Source: Gammaproteobacteria bacterium
Lineage (GTDB): Bacteria > Pseudomonadota > Gammaproteobacteria > Steroidobacterales > Steroidobacteraceae
NCBI GenBank assembly: GCA_010027845.1
Contig: RGUL01000017.1
Span: forward strand, 1 to 37,057
Direction of reading: 5' to 3'
Length of the DNA: 37,057 nucleotides
The notes below the pieces were generated by a model, which did no database searches, was not told where the DNA came from, and worked only from the letters and a program-made list of their open reading frames with translations. Every line of letters starts with the position of its first letter. Position 1 is the stretch's first letter. The position numbers and the translations under genes are program-made. Positions 12,340 through 21,990 of the stretch are shown piece after piece.

Positions 12340-12888
12340 TCAGAAATGCGGCTTATCCGGCTCCGCATTGAAGCGCTTGACCGCTTCGTTGATGATCGTG
12401 CGTGCACGCGCTGCGTCGCCCCAGCCGGTGATCTTCACCCACTTGCCCGCCTCGAGATCTTTGTAGTGCGTGAAGAAATGGCCGATGCGATCGCGCCAGT
12501 TCTTCGACACCTGCTCGATCGAGTGTACGTTGGCGTAGCCGTCGAATACTTTGTCGACCGGCACCGCCAGGATCTTCTCATCCGAACCGGCCTCGTCTTG
12601 CATTTCGAGTACGCCGACGGGCCGCACGCGAATCACGGAACCGGGCACGAGCGGCAGCGGCAGGATCACCAGCACGTCGGCGGGATCGCCATCCCCACAT
12701 AGCGTGTGGGGGATGTAGCCGTAATTGCAGGGGTAACGCATCGGCGTCGACAGGATTCGATCGACGAAGATCGCACCGGTCGCCTTGTCGACCTCGTATT
12801 TGACCGGGTCGGCATCCTTCGGGATTTCGATGATGACGTTGACTTCCGCGGGCACGTCCCTGCCCGTCGACACTAAATCGAGGCCCAT
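12340..12888 (-). CDS. ppa: Inorganic pyrophosphatase, family I
   Basis: Soluble Mg-dependent enzyme that hydrolyses pyrophosphate to two phosphates and so drives biosynthetic reactions. 182 residues, normal length. The metal-binding signature DGDPAD is at residues 66-71, preceded by YPCNYGYIPHT. The later catalytic segment KVFDGYANVHSIEQV and the lysine-rich FFTHYKDLEAGKWVK are present. A consensus AGGAGG precedes the ATG. It is the last gene of the galU - acyl-CoA dehydrogenase - ppa run, 22 bases after the dehydrogenase. Confidence 0.96.
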   Translation of the reverse strand: MGLDLVSTGRDVPAEVNVIIEIPKDADPVKYEVDKATGAIFVDRILSTPMRYPCNYGYIPHTLCGDGDPADVLVILPLPLVPGSVIRVRPVGVLEMQDEAGSDEKILAVPVDKVFDGYANVHSIEQVSKNWRDRIGHFFTHYKDLEAGKWVKITGWGDAARARTIINEAVKRFNAEPDKPHF

Positions 12889-12910
12889 CCGTGTTCCTCC
12901 TATGGTTGAT

Positions 12911-14056
12911 TCAAACCGCGCGCGAAATCAGTTCCTTCATGATTTCGTTGGTGCCGCCGTAGATGCGCTGTACCCGCGAGTCGGCGAACATCCGGCACAC
13001 TAGATATTCGTTCATGTAGCCATAGCCACCGTGTAACTGCACGCACTCGTCGAGCACTTGTTGCTGCGCATCGGTAACCCAATATTTTGCCATCGATGCA
13101 GTTTCATTATCGAGTTTCCCGACCATCAACTTTTGAATGCAATCGTCGACGAACACGCGCGCCACGCGGGTGACCGTCGCTGCTTCGGCAAGTTTGAAGC
13201 GAATGTGCTGCATTTGGCCGATCACTTGCCCGAACGCCTTGCGCTCTTTGACGTATTGCGACGTCGCTGCAACGGCACCTTCCATCGCGCCGACACCGCA
13301 CAAAGCGATGACGAGACGCTCGTAAGGCAGATCGCCCATCAATTGATACATGCCCTGGCCTTCTTCGCTGCCGAGCAGGCAGTCGGCCGGCACGCGTACG
13401 TCCTCGAAGAACAACTCGGCCGTGTCCTGCGCCGGCATGCCCATCTTGTCGAGCACGCGACCGACGCGATACCCGGGCAAATTCTCGGTCTCGACCATGA
13501 TCAAAGAAAGGCCGCGCTTGCGCTCGTTCGGATCGGTTCGAGTCACGAGCATCAACAACGAGGCCTGACCACCGTTGGTGATGAAGATCTTCGAGCCGTT
13601 GATGCGATAGTGATCGCCTTCGCGCACCGCGCGGGTGCGAATGCCTTGCAAGTCGGAACCCGCGCCGGGCTCGGTCATCGCGATCGCGCCGATCAATTCG
13701 CCCTTCGCCATGCGCGGCAACCACCGCCGCTTTTGTTCCTCCGAGCCGTAGTTCCAGACGTAGTGTGCGCACATGCTATGCACGCCCTGACCGAAACCGG
13801 AAATCGCACGCCGCGACAATTCTTCGTACAACACGGCTTCGTGGCGAAAATCGCCACCGCCACAACCATATTCGGCCGGCAAATCGAGACACAGCAAGCC
13901 CATCTCACCCGCCTTGCGCCAAATTTCTTTGCCGACGCCGTGTTGCGCGCGCCACTTGGCGTCGTTGGGCACCATCTCGGTCTCGACGAAACGCGCGACG
14001 TTCTCGCGGAAGAGTCGCAGATCGTCGTCCATCCAAGGTGATTCGTAGGGAAGCAT
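12911..14056 (-). CDS. Acyl-CoA dehydrogenase family protein
   Basis: FAD flavoenzyme that oxidises an acyl-CoA to the 2-enoyl-CoA and passes electrons to ETF. 381 residues from the ATG at 14056, which follows GGAGA at good spacing; a longer upstream ORF is not supported. FAD/substrate segments are IAMTEPGAGSDLQGI (126-140), FITNGGQA and the C-terminal QLHGGYGYMNEY...VQRIYGGTNEIMKE. The C-terminal position used as catalytic base in short and medium-chain enzymes is G (YGGT). The long-chain/isovaleryl-type glutamate is present instead, E246 in LPYERLVIA. So a long-chain or branched-chain substrate is more likely, but this is inference. Confidence 0.9.
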   Translation of the reverse strand: MLPYESPWMDDDLRLFRENVARFVETEMVPNDAKWRAQHGVGKEIWRKAGEMGLLCLDLPAEYGCGGGDFRHEAVLYEELSRRAISGFGQGVHSMCAHYVWNYGSEEQKRRWLPRMAKGELIGAIAMTEPGAGSDLQGIRTRAVREGDHYRINGSKIFITNGGQASLLMLVTRTDPNERKRGLSLIMVETENLPGYRVGRVLDKMGMPAQDTAELFFEDVRVPADCLLGSEEGQGMYQLMGDLPYERLVIALCGVGAMEGAVAATSQYVKERKAFGQVIGQMQHIRFKLAEAATVTRVARVFVDDCIQKLMVGKLDNETASMAKYWVTDAQQQVLDECVQLHGGYGYMNEYLVCRMFADSRVQRIYGGTNEIMKELISRAV

Positions 14057-14078
14057 GTAATCTCCGCAAGGCGCTCGA

Positions 14079-14999
14079 TCAGCGTCGCTTAGCAGCCGAT
14101 CGCGCCGCGCCGTTGGTCTTGGTGGCGTTGATGATTTTTTTGAGATGCGCACGAAACGGTCGACCGAGTTCCGGATGCGCGAGCGCGTAGGCAACCGTCG
14201 CTTCGAGATACCCTAACTTGTTACCGCAATCGTAGCGCTCGCCTCGAAACCGATAAGCGTATACGGGTTCCTCGACGAGCAAACGAGCGATGCCATCGGT
14301 CAATTGAATTTCTCCGCCGGCACCGCGACCGATCCGCGCGAGATGCTCGAAAATGCGCGGCGAAAGTAGATAGCGACCGACCACGGCGAGATTGGATGGC
14401 GCGACCGCCGGCTTCGGCTTCTCGACGATGCTTTCGATGCGTAGCGTATCGCCGCTGCCGCTCGTCGCGACGATGCCGTACTTGTCGGTGTCGCTGCGCG
14501 GCACGGTTTCGCAACCGATGATGCTCGCTTGCTTGGTCGTAAATACACGCCCCATTTGCGCGAGCACGGCCTCTTCGGCGGCGATCAAGTCGTCGGCGAG
14601 GTGCACGAAGAACGGTTGATCGCCGACCGCTGGCGCTGCGCACAACACGGCATGACCGAGCCCGAGCGGTGCCGGCTGACGGATGTAGATGCAGGTGGCG
14701 TAAGACGGCAGCACACCACGCAGCTGCTTCAAAAGTTCGGACTTGCCCTGCGACTGCAGCATGTTCTCGAGTTCACGATCGGAGTCGAAGTGATCTTCGA
14801 TCGCACGCTTCGAAGCGCCGGTGATGAACACCAAGCGCCGCGCGCCAGCCTCTAGGGCCTCCTCGACGGCGTATTGGATCAGTGGCTTGTCGACCACCGG
14901 CAGCATTTCCTTGGGGCTCGCCTTGGTGGCAGGCAGAAAACGCGTGCCACGACCCGCGACGGGAAAAACGGCCGTTTCGATGGGATGCCGGCGGGACAT
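14079..14999 (-). CDS. galU: UTP-glucose-1-phosphate uridylyltransferase
   Basis: Makes UDP-glucose from UTP and glucose-1-phosphate for envelope polysaccharides and trehalose or galactose metabolism. 306 residues with the nucleotidyltransferase signature [30 protein letters not shown] cut into its usual parts near the N-terminus. Further matches are [21 protein letters not shown], the VEKPKP segment and [13 protein letters not shown]. Length and motifs match GalU rather than GlmU or RmlA. It is followed after 22 bases by the acyl-CoA dehydrogenase gene. Confidence 0.95.
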   Translation of the reverse strand: MSRRHPIETAVFPVAGRGTRFLPATKASPKEMLPVVDKPLIQYAVEEALEAGARRLVFITGASKRAIEDHFDSDRELENMLQSQGKSELLKQLRGVLPSYATCIYIRQPAPLGLGHAVLCAAPAVGDQPFFVHLADDLIAAEEAVLAQMGRVFTTKQASIIGCETVPRSDTDKYGIVATSGSGDTLRIESIVEKPKPAVAPSNLAVVGRYLLSPRIFEHLARIGRGAGGEIQLTDGIARLLVEEPVYAYRFRGERYDCGNKLGYLEATVAYALAHPELGRPFRAHLKKIINATKTNGAARSAAKRR

Positions 15000-15053
15000 C
15001 CCCGAATGTTAAACGAAACGGCCGCGAGCCGTGTGCGGACGAACCCGCGCGGT

Positions 15054-15392
15054 CTAACGTGTGCGCGGCGATGGCGGTGCGGACGGCGGGGCGCCGCTGA
15101 TGCGCAACCGCGCGCGATTCAGTTCGATGGTGCGTTGGCCGATGCCCTTCACGAGCGCGAGATCGTCGATGCTGCGGAACGGGCCGTTTTTGGTGCGGTA
15201 GTCGACGATCGCGCGCGCCTTGGCCGGGCCGATGCCGACGAGGTCGCGCGCCAGGGTCGTCACATCGGCGCTGTTGAGGTTCACGATGGTCGTCTGCGAA
15301 ATCGCTGAGGATGCTGCGGCCGCAGGCGGTGCAGCGGTGGCGAACGGCGCACCGAGCAACGCCATCAAAGAGACCAGAAGGGGCAAGGACAT
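15054..15392 (-). CDS. ComEA-like helix-hairpin-helix protein with signal peptide
   Basis: 112 residues. The first 21 form a signal peptide (MSLPLLVSLMALLGAPFATAA). A helix-hairpin-helix domain of the ComEA type follows at about residues 37-97: VNLNSADVTTLARDLVGIGPAKARAIVDYR, then FRSIDDLALVKGIGQRTIE. Such proteins bind double-stranded DNA in the periplasm during natural uptake, but single-domain versions are widespread and often unassigned. GGAGG five bases before ATG sets the start. The tail is proline-rich. The 138 bases upstream contain no gene and no promoter I would defend. Confidence 0.85.
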   Translation of the reverse strand: MSLPLLVSLMALLGAPFATAAPPAAAASSAISQTTIVNLNSADVTTLARDLVGIGPAKARAIVDYRTKNGPFRSIDDLALVKGIGQRTIELNRARLRISGAPPSAPPSPRTR

Positions 15393-15530
15393 GATGACCT
15401 CCGACGGGCAAAGACAGCGACAGGCTGCGGTCGGAAGATTAGGCGCCGCACGGACTGCACGGCAGAGTCTGAAAAGGGTGCGTTAACCCGGGAATTCGGA
15501 TCTCGAGTGATCGCTCAACCGCGATGGTCG

Positions 15531-15833
15531 TCAATCGCGAATCGGATGAATGATGCTCTCGTTGACCCGCTCGCGCAGATCTTTACCCGGTTTGAAGTGC
15601 GGTACGTATTTACCGGCGAGCGCGACGGCTTCGCCCGTTTTGGGATTGCGACCCTGTCGCGGCGGACGGAAATGCAAAGAAAAACTACCGAAGCCGCGAA
15701 TCTCGATGCGCTCTCCGGCAGCGAGGGCGTCACTCATGATTTCGAGCATTTGCTTCAGCGCAAGCTCGACATCCTTCGCCGGCAGATGCTTCTGCTTGGC
15801 GGTGATGAGTTCGATGAGTTCGGATTTGGTCAT
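15531..15833 (-). CDS. ihfB: Integration host factor beta subunit
   Basis: Nucleoid protein that, with IHF-alpha, bends DNA sharply at specific sites. 100 residues from the ATG at 15833, beginning [36 protein letters not shown] purine run in front supports this start over upstream in-frame codons. The beta-arm with its intercalating proline is present ([15 protein letters not shown]), as is the C-terminal [11 protein letters not shown]. It lies after rpsA, the usual place for ihfB, with a very strong hairpin in the gap. Confidence 0.95.
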   Translation of the reverse strand: MTKSELIELITAKQKHLPAKDVELALKQMLEIMSDALAAGERIEIRGFGSFSLHFRPPRQGRNPKTGEAVALAGKYVPHFKPGKDLRERVNESIIHPIRD

Positions 15834-15849
15834 ACCCTGCCCCTCGACA

Positions 15850-15880
15850 CGCCGCGCCTCCGTCTGCCGGAGGCGCGGCG
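15850..15880 (-). promoter_or_regulatory. Perfect 13-bp hairpin between rpsA and ihfB
   Basis: CGCCGCGCCTCCG and CGGAGGCGCGGCG pair perfectly around a five-base loop (15863-15867). No T tract follows on either strand, so it is not a standard intrinsic terminator. In the minus-strand transcript it lies 9 bases after the rpsA stop and 16 bases before the ihfB ATG. It could protect the rpsA mRNA 3' end, set the rpsA/ihfB ratio or restrict ribosome access to ihfB. Confidence 0.5.
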
Positions 15881-15889
15881 CCCGAAAGA

Positions 15890-17578
15890 TCAACCCTTAT
15901 CGGCGTCCGAGCGAATCTGCGCTTTGAGCAGTTCGCCGAGGCTGGTGCCGGCCGAGGAACCGCCCTGCTCGGTGCGGTAGCTCTGCACGGCTTCAGCTTC
16001 TTCCGAAACTTCCTTGGCCTTGATCGACAAAGAAATCGAGCGCGTCTTGCGATCGACACCCATGAACTTCGCGTCGATCTCGTCGCCCACTTTGAGGAAC
16101 TGACGCGCATCTTCGACGCGGTCACGGCCGAGTTCGGAGGCGCGCAACTGACCCTCGATGCCGTTGCCGAGGTCGATGATCGCGCCACGCGCGTCGACTT
16201 CTTTAACGACGCCGCGCACCACGCTGCCCTTCGGGTTGTCGGCGATGTAGCCGGCGAACGGATCTTTGGCGAGCTGCTTGATGCCCAAGCTGATGCGCTC
16301 ACGCTCGGGATCGATCGCGAGCACCATGGCTTCGACCGTCTGGCCTTTCTGGAAGTTACGCACGGCTTCTTCGCCGGCAACGTCCCAAGAAATGTCGGAC
16401 AAGTGCACGAGGCCGTCGATGTTGCCCGAGAGGCCGATGAAGATGCCGAAGTCGGTGATCGACTTGATCTGACCGGACACCTTGTCGCCGCGATTGTAGT
16501 TCTCGGCGAATTCGCGCCACGGGTTCGACGCGCACTGCTTCAAGCCCAAGCTGATGCGGCGACGCTCTTCGTCGCAATCGAGCACCATGACTTCGACTTC
16601 CTGACCGGTCTGGACGACCTTCGCCGGATTGACGTTTTTGTTGGTCCAGTCCATCTCGGACACGTGCACCAAACCCTCGACGCCGTCCTCGATTTCGACG
16701 AACGCGCCGTAATCGGCGATGTTCGTGACCTTGCCGAACACGCGGGTGTTGGGCGGATAACGGCGAGCGATGTTCTCCCAAGGATCAGCGCCCAATTGTT
16801 TGAGGCCGAGACTGACACGCGAACGCTCGCGGTCGAATTTGAGGATGCGCACTTCGACTTCGTCGCCGACTTTGACGACTTCCGACGGGTGCTTGACGCG
16901 CTTCCACGCCATATCGGTGATATGCAACAGACCGTCGATGCCGCCGAGATCGACGAACGCACCGTAGTCGGTGAGATTTTTGACCGTGCCGCGCACCACC
17001 GAACCTTCTTGCAGGTTGTCGAGCAGTGCGCTGCGCTCGGCCGAGAACTCTTGTTCGACCACCGCACGCCGCGAGACCACGACGTTGTTACGCTTTTGAT
17101 CGAGCTTGATCACTTTGAATTCGAGCGGCTTGTGCTCGAGGTACGAGGTGTCGCGCACCGGTCGCACATCGACCAGCGAACCGGGCAGAAACGCGCGCAC
17201 GTGTTCGATTTCGACCGTGAAACCGCCTTTGACGCGGCCGGTGATGATGCCGGTGACGATTTCACCCTTGCCGAATGCGTCTTCGAGACGCGTCCAGGTG
17301 CGGGCTCGCTTGGCCTTCTCGCGCGAGAGGCGCGTTTCGCCGGTGCCGTCTTCGACGGAATCGAGGGCCACTTCGACTTCGTCGCCGACCTTGACCTCGA
17401 CCTCACCGCGCTCGTTCTTGAACTGTTCGACGGGAATGACGGCTTCGGACTTGAGGCCGACGTTGACGATGACCATGTCGGGCGTCACGTCGACGACGAG
17501 TCCCGAGAGGATCATGCCGGGACGAATGCGTTGATTCGCCAAGCTTTGTTCGAACAGTTGTGCAAATGATTCGGTCAT
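15890..17578 (-). CDS. rpsA: 30S ribosomal protein S1
   Basis: Binds mRNA and brings it to the 30S subunit. 562 residues from ATG at 17578 ([13 protein letters not shown]). Six S1/OB repeats can be followed: two divergent N-terminal ribosome-binding repeats, then four RNA-binding repeats recognised by [59 protein letters not shown] and [19 protein letters not shown]. No consensus Shine-Dalgarno precedes the ATG, only GAAAGAA. That is characteristic of rpsA, which is translated by a structured AU-rich leader and autoregulated by S1. It lies between cmk and ihfB, the classical order. Confidence 0.97.
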   Translation of the reverse strand: MTESFAQLFEQSLANQRIRPGMILSGLVVDVTPDMVIVNVGLKSEAVIPVEQFKNERGEVEVKVGDEVEVALDSVEDGTGETRLSREKAKRARTWTRLEDAFGKGEIVTGIITGRVKGGFTVEIEHVRAFLPGSLVDVRPVRDTSYLEHKPLEFKVIKLDQKRNNVVVSRRAVVEQEFSAERSALLDNLQEGSVVRGTVKNLTDYGAFVDLGGIDGLLHITDMAWKRVKHPSEVVKVGDEVEVRILKFDRERSRVSLGLKQLGADPWENIARRYPPNTRVFGKVTNIADYGAFVEIEDGVEGLVHVSEMDWTNKNVNPAKVVQTGQEVEVMVLDCDEERRRISLGLKQCASNPWREFAENYNRGDKVSGQIKSITDFGIFIGLSGNIDGLVHLSDISWDVAGEEAVRNFQKGQTVEAMVLAIDPERERISLGIKQLAKDPFAGYIADNPKGSVVRGVVKEVDARGAIIDLGNGIEGQLRASELGRDRVEDARQFLKVGDEIDAKFMGVDRKTRSISLSIKAKEVSEEAEAVQSYRTEQGGSSAGTSLGELLKAQIRSDADKG

Positions 17579-17592
17579 TTCTTTCACTCGAT

Positions 17593-17608
17593 GCGGCGTA
17601 CGCGCCGC
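17593..17608 (-). promoter_or_regulatory. Hairpin in rpsA leader
   Basis: GCGGCG and CGCCGC pair perfectly around the tetraloop CGTA (TACG on the plus strand), 14 bases upstream of the rpsA ATG. In E. coli the rpsA leader uses successive hairpins in place of a strong Shine-Dalgarno. This stem is in an equivalent place, but a matching function is inferred. Confidence 0.35.
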
Positions 17609-17683
17609 GCGTTGATCCCGAAGCCCAGGTTCCGTAGGCCAAGGGGGTTGCCATACCAGCCACGCGTCCGTGCGCAGCCGCCC

Positions 17684-17707
17684 AAAAAAACGATCGAAGG
17701 AACTTCG
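17684..17707 (-). terminator. Weak terminator-like hairpin after cmk
   Basis: On the minus strand CGAAG-TTC-CTTCG begins four bases after the cmk stop. It is followed by four bases and then seven T residues (17684-17690). The five-base stem is short, so it would stop only part of the transcription into rpsA. This fits rpsA having its own promoter in the 133-base gap, although I could not pick that promoter confidently. Confidence 0.35.
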
Positions 17708-17711
17708 TGAG

Positions 17712-18359
17712 TCAGCGCCAGAGGGCGCGCGCGCGTCCGAGTTCGATCACCCGTTCGAGCACCGCTTCGACCGTGACCCCGGTCGAATCGACGACGAACG
17801 CGTCGGACGCGGGCCGTAGGCGCTCGGCTATCTCCCGCGAAAGGGCGGCAAGACTAGCAGCGGAATCCTTGTCTTTCAACTGGTTATAGCGTCTTTTGGC
17901 CCGTTCTTCCGCGCTCGCCGTGAGGAAGATCTTGAGTGCGGCATCCGGAAACACCACCGTCCCCATGTCGCGGCCGTCGGCGATCAGCCCCGGAGCCCGG
18001 GCGAAATCACGCTGACGTTGCATCAGCGCGTCGCGGACGGCAGGCCATGCCGCCACCCGTGAAGCACCCTGTCCGGTCGTCTCCGCACGCACCTCGCCGG
18101 TCACGTCGCTGCCGTCGAGCAAAATTCGCTCGCCGCCATCGTCCCGGACCGTGAATTCGACCCGCATGACGCTCGCCAGCCCGGCGTGCCCCGCAATATC
18201 GTCTTGATCGAGGCGGGCGTGGCGACCGGCAAGCGCGACCACGCGATATAGCGCACCACTATCGAGCAAATGCCAACCCGCTCGTCGCGCCAGCAAACGG
18301 CTGATCGTGCCCTTCCCGGAACCCGAAGGCCCATCGACGGCGACGACCGGCACGCTCAT
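17712..18359 (-). CDS. cmk: Cytidylate kinase
   Basis: Phosphorylates CMP and dCMP to the diphosphates using ATP. 215 residues. Walker A is GPSGSGKGT near the N-terminus, followed by [13 protein letters not shown] in the CMP-binding region. [20 protein letters not shown] contains the conserved nucleotide-binding segment, with lid residues AKRRYNQL. The ATG overlaps the aroA stop as ATGA, showing coupling. Placement between aroA and rpsA is typical of gammaproteobacteria. Confidence 0.95.
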   Translation of the reverse strand: MSVPVVAVDGPSGSGKGTISRLLARRAGWHLLDSGALYRVVALAGRHARLDQDDIAGHAGLASVMRVEFTVRDDGGERILLDGSDVTGEVRAETTGQGASRVAAWPAVRDALMQRQRDFARAPGLIADGRDMGTVVFPDAALKIFLTASAEERAKRRYNQLKDKDSAASLAALSREIAERLRPASDAFVVDSTGVTVEAVLERVIELGRARALWR

Positions 18360-19681
18360 GGCGTCGCGGCCTCGGCCTCCACGATCGACAAACCGATCGC
18401 ATTGGCGAGTGCGGCAAATCCGGGGAACGAGGTCGCGACGTTCGCGACGTCGTCGATCGTGATGGCAGCAGCGGCCCGCAACGAGGCCACCGCAAATGAC
18501 ATTGCGATTCGATGATCACCGTGACTATCGATCGTACCGCCCCGGAACGCTGCGCCGTCGGGACGACCGACGATGCGCATGCCGTCGGGTAACAACTCGT
18601 GCTCGACACCGAGTGCGGCGAGACCGGCCGCCATGACGGCCAAGCGATCGCTTTCTTTGACGCGCAACTCTTCGGCGCCGTGCAACACCGAAACGCCATC
18701 GGCACTCGCCGCGGCGATGAAAAACACCGGGAACTCGTCGATCGCGATCGGCACCAAATGTCGCGGCACGGCAATACCGCGCAAACGCGCCGGTAGAATC
18801 TTCAGATTCGCCACCGGTTCCGGACCCGACTCGTCGACCAGTTCGACGCGGATGTCGGCACCCATGGCGCGCAAGATCTCGAGCAAACCGTTGCGGGTCG
18901 GGTTCATACCGACTCGCTCGAGCACGAGCTCACCCTCGCGCGCAATGCTGCCAGCCACCATGAAAAACGCCGCCGAGGAAAAATCGGCAGGCACCGCGAC
19001 CTGCCCCGCGCGCAAGTTTTGGCCGCCGGGCAAAGAAATCGTCGCGCCCTGGCGCTCGATTCGTACACCGAACCCGCGCAGCATGCGTTCGGTGTGATCG
19101 CGAGTGGTCGCCGGTTCGGTGACGCGGGTGACGCCGTCGGCAAACAAACCGGCGAGCAACACCGCGGATTTGACCTGCGCACTCGCCACCGGCATGGCGA
19201 AATCGATGCCATGCAATCGCCGGCCGCCGCGGATCCGCACCGGAGGCTTACCATCGGCCGTTTCGATCAGCGCGCCCATCTGCCGCAACGGCCCCGCCGC
19301 GCGCTCCATGGGGCGCTTCATCAATGAGGAATCCCCGACTAGGGTCGAGTCGAACTTTTGGCCGGCGAGCAAGCCCATGAACAGCCGCATCGCCGTACCG
19401 GCGTTGCCCATGTCGAGCGGTCGATCGACGCCCCGCAAGCCGTGCAGACCGACCCCCTCGACTCGCACCGTGTGCGCCGACGGCCGTTCGATCGTCACGC
19501 CCATCGCCCGCAACGCAGCGAGCGTGGCGAGACAGTCTTCGCTGTCGAGAAATCCTTCGACGGTGGTCGTGCCGACTGCGAGCCCACCCAACATCAGGGC
19601 ACGATGCGACACCGATTTGTCACCCGGTACGCGTAGCGAACCGGCGACACGCGCAGCGGGCGTGACTTGCCAGCGCTTCAA
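18356..19681 (-). CDS. aroA: 3-phosphoshikimate 1-carboxyvinyltransferase (EPSP synthase)
   Basis: Sixth step of the shikimate pathway, joining PEP to shikimate-3-phosphate. 441 residues. Signatures are LRVPGDKSVSHRALML, the PEP-binding LDMGNAGTAMRLFMGLL, and RVKESDRLAVMAAGLAALG near the C-terminus, followed by SHGDHRIAMSFAVASL. I place the start at the TTG at 19681, which overlaps the pheA stop (TTGA) and follows AAGGCGG. The ORF extends further upstream in frame, but that stretch is pheA coding sequence in another frame. The sequence around the PEP loop has GNAGTAMR, so it is class I-like. Confidence 0.95.
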   Translation of the reverse strand: MKRWQVTPAARVAGSLRVPGDKSVSHRALMLGGLAVGTTTVEGFLDSEDCLATLAALRAMGVTIERPSAHTVRVEGVGLHGLRGVDRPLDMGNAGTAMRLFMGLLAGQKFDSTLVGDSSLMKRPMERAAGPLRQMGALIETADGKPPVRIRGGRRLHGIDFAMPVASAQVKSAVLLAGLFADGVTRVTEPATTRDHTERMLRGFGVRIERQGATISLPGGQNLRAGQVAVPADFSSAAFFMVAGSIAREGELVLERVGMNPTRNGLLEILRAMGADIRVELVDESGPEPVANLKILPARLRGIAVPRHLVPIAIDEFPVFFIAAASADGVSVLHGAEELRVKESDRLAVMAAGLAALGVEHELLPDGMRIVGRPDGAAFRGGTIDSHGDHRIAMSFAVASLRAAAAITIDDVANVATSFPGFAALANAIGLSIVEAEAATP

Positions 19682-20799
19682 AGCACCGCCTTGGGATACG
19701 AGCCGAGCACTCGGCACAGCGATGCGCGGGTTTTGAGTTTCGCAAGCGCTCGCGCGACCGGCGGATCTTCGATGTGTCCTTCGAGATCCATGAAGAATAC
19801 GTAGTCCCATTTACGGCGTTGCGACGGTCGCGACTCGATACGCGTCAAACTCACTTTATTTTGCGCCAGCGGCTCTAGCAGTCGATAGAGCGCACCCGGC
19901 GATTCGGTATGGCCGGTGGACACCAGCAGCGTAGTGCGATCGTTGCCGCTCGGACCGAAGTTGCGGCGACCGACGACCAAGAAGCGCGTCGAATTATCGG
20001 GACGATCTTCGATCTCGTTGGCGAGAATTTTGAGCCCGTAGACCTCGGCAGCGGTGACCCCGGCGATCGCCGCGGTGCCGCGTTCGTCGCGCGCGCGGCG
20101 CGCCGCCTCGGCGTTACTCGACTCGGGGATGCGTTCGGCATCGGGAAGATTGGCGTTCAGCCACTGCCGGCACTGCGCGAGCGACTGCGGGTGACTGCAA
20201 ACCCGCTTCACATCGCGCAACGAGCCGACGTTACCCATCAAATTTTGATGGATCCGCAATTCCACTTCACCACAGATGTGCAGCGGCGAATTTAGAAAGC
20301 GATCGAGAGTGTGATTGACGCTGCCCTCGGTCGAATTCTCGATCGGTACGACGCCGAAGTCGGCTCGGCCCGCCTCGACCTCGTGGAACACCTCGTCGAT
20401 CGATGCGAGCGACAACGCCCGCACCGAGTGCCCGAAATGTTTGTGGACGGCCGTTTGCGAGAACGTACCCTCGGGGCCTAAGAAGCCGACCTTGAGCGGC
20501 TCTTCCTGCGCCAAACACGCCGACATGATTTCGCGAAACAAGCGGGCGATTTCCTCGTCTCGCAGCCCACCCTTGCCACGCAGCTCGGCATTGCGCTCGA
20601 GTGCCAGTCGCAGCACTTCCGCCTCGCGTTCGGGGCGGTAAAAATCGACCAAGTCGCCGGCTTTGCTCTTCGAAATGCCGACCTCGCGCGCAAGTCGCGC
20701 GCGCTCGTTCAACAAGGCGTGCAGTTCACGATCGACCCGATCGATCCGGCCCCGTAATCCGCCGAGTTTTTCTTTGCCGCCCTTGCGTTTCGCTGCCAT
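19678..20799 (-). CDS. pheA: Bifunctional chorismate mutase / prephenate dehydratase (P-protein)
   Basis: Converts chorismate to prephenate and then phenylpyruvate. 373 residues. The AroQ-type mutase domain covers about 1-95 (LRGRIDRVDRELHALLNERARLAREVG). The dehydratase domain runs about 100-280 (VGFLGPEGTFSQTA, VVPIENSTEGSVNHTLDRF, NSTRFLVVG). A C-terminal ACT domain binds phenylalanine (GALYRLLEPLAQ, ESRPSQRRKWDYVFFMDLEGH), giving allosteric feedback. GGAGGC precedes the ATG. Twelve bases separate it from serA. Confidence 0.96.
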   Translation of the reverse strand: MAAKRKGGKEKLGGLRGRIDRVDRELHALLNERARLAREVGISKSKAGDLVDFYRPEREAEVLRLALERNAELRGKGGLRDEEIARLFREIMSACLAQEEPLKVGFLGPEGTFSQTAVHKHFGHSVRALSLASIDEVFHEVEAGRADFGVVPIENSTEGSVNHTLDRFLNSPLHICGEVELRIHQNLMGNVGSLRDVKRVCSHPQSLAQCRQWLNANLPDAERIPESSNAEAARRARDERGTAAIAGVTAAEVYGLKILANEIEDRPDNSTRFLVVGRRNFGPSGNDRTTLLVSTGHTESPGALYRLLEPLAQNKVSLTRIESRPSQRRKWDYVFFMDLEGHIEDPPVARALAKLKTRASLCRVLGSYPKAVL

Positions 20800-20811
20800 G
20801 AGTCGCCTCCG

Positions 20812-21981
20812 TCAGAGGAGTCTAGCCGACAGAACCCCTTCGATGCCGCGAATCCGCTCGAGTAGCGACTCGGCGACGACCCCTTCGACATCGATTAGCG
20901 TGTAAGCGAACTCGCCGCGCGACTTGTTCAGCAGATCGGCGATGTTGATACCCTCGCCCGCTAGCAAGGTTGAAATCTGACCGACCATGTTGGGCACATT
21001 GGAGTTGGCGATCGCGATGCGCGCCGCGCCCGCGGTTCGCGGCAACGCTGCGTCGGGAAAATTCACCGAGTGCCGGATGTTGCCGTTTTCCAGATAGTCG
21101 CGCAGGGTGTCGGCGACCATCACCGCGCAATTTTCCTCGGCCTCGCCCGTCGATGCGCCGAGGTGCGGCAGCGTGACGACTTTAGGGTGATCTTTGAGCT
21201 TGCTCTTCGGGAAATCGCAGATATAGGCATGCAGCTCACCGGCATCGAGTGCGGCGAGCACCGCGGCGTCGTCGACGATGGGCGCACGCGAGAAATTCAA
21301 GATCACGCCGTCCTTCGGCATCGACCGTAGCCGCACGGCATTAACGAGGCCGCGCGTCGACTCGACGAGCGGCACGTGCACGCTCACGAACTGCGAGCGT
21401 GCGAACAAGTCGTCGAGCGACACCGCTTGTTCGACGCTGGAGGACAACTGCCACGCGCGTTGCACGGTCAATTGCGGATCGAAACCGATCACCCGCATGC
21501 CGAGTCGCTCGGCAGCGTTTGCGACCTCGACACCGATCGCCCCAAGCCCGATCACGCCCAACGTCCGACCGGGCAACTCGAAACCGACGAAATTTTTCTT
21601 ACCCTGCTCGGTCGCCGCGTCGATCGCAGGATCGTCGCCGCTAAGCCCACGCGCGAAATCCCAAGCGAAGCAAATATTTCGTGCCGCCAAAAACAAGCTC
21701 GCGATCACCAATTCTTTGACCGCATTGGCATTCGCACCCGGCGCGTTGAACACCGGCACACCGCGCTTCGAGAGCGCCGCAACCGGCACGTTGTTGGTGC
21801 CCGCGCCTGCGCGGCCGACCGCGAGCACGCTCACCGGTATTTCCATGGCGTGCATGTCTGCGGAACGGACGAGGATCGCGTGCGGATCAAGCAGCTTCGA
21901 GGCGACCTCGAATCGGTCCCGCGGTAAACGTTCTAGACCTTTGAGGCTGATGTTATTCAGCGTCTGAATGCGATAACCCAC
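20812..21981 (-). CDS. serA: D-3-phosphoglycerate dehydrogenase, short ACT-domain type
   Basis: First step of serine synthesis, NAD-dependent oxidation of 3-phosphoglycerate. 389 residues from the GTG at 21981. The Rossmann motif GVIGLGAIGVEVANAA lies near residue 140. Catalytic segments are NFSRAPIVDD (arginine) and LPHLGAS (histidine). A C-terminal ACT domain (IANSNVPNMVGQISTLLAGEGINIADLLNKSRGEFAYTLIDVEG) probably binds serine. It starts ten bases after serC, so consecutive steps of the serine pathway are adjacent. In many relatives pheA follows serC directly; here serA is inserted between them. Confidence 0.94.
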   Translation of the reverse strand: MGYRIQTLNNISLKGLERLPRDRFEVASKLLDPHAILVRSADMHAMEIPVSVLAVGRAGAGTNNVPVAALSKRGVPVFNAPGANANAVKELVIASLFLAARNICFAWDFARGLSGDDPAIDAATEQGKKNFVGFELPGRTLGVIGLGAIGVEVANAAERLGMRVIGFDPQLTVQRAWQLSSSVEQAVSLDDLFARSQFVSVHVPLVESTRGLVNAVRLRSMPKDGVILNFSRAPIVDDAAVLAALDAGELHAYICDFPKSKLKDHPKVVTLPHLGASTGEAEENCAVMVADTLRDYLENGNIRHSVNFPDAALPRTAGAARIAIANSNVPNMVGQISTLLAGEGINIADLLNKSRGEFAYTLIDVEGVVAESLLERIRGIEGVLSARLL

Positions 21982-21990
21982 GCGCCGCCC

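Noticed and set aside
17403-17663. Longer rpsA or a small ORF starting at 17663 in the leader
   Set aside because: It is a different frame from rpsA, lacks an SD and shows no recognisable sequence.
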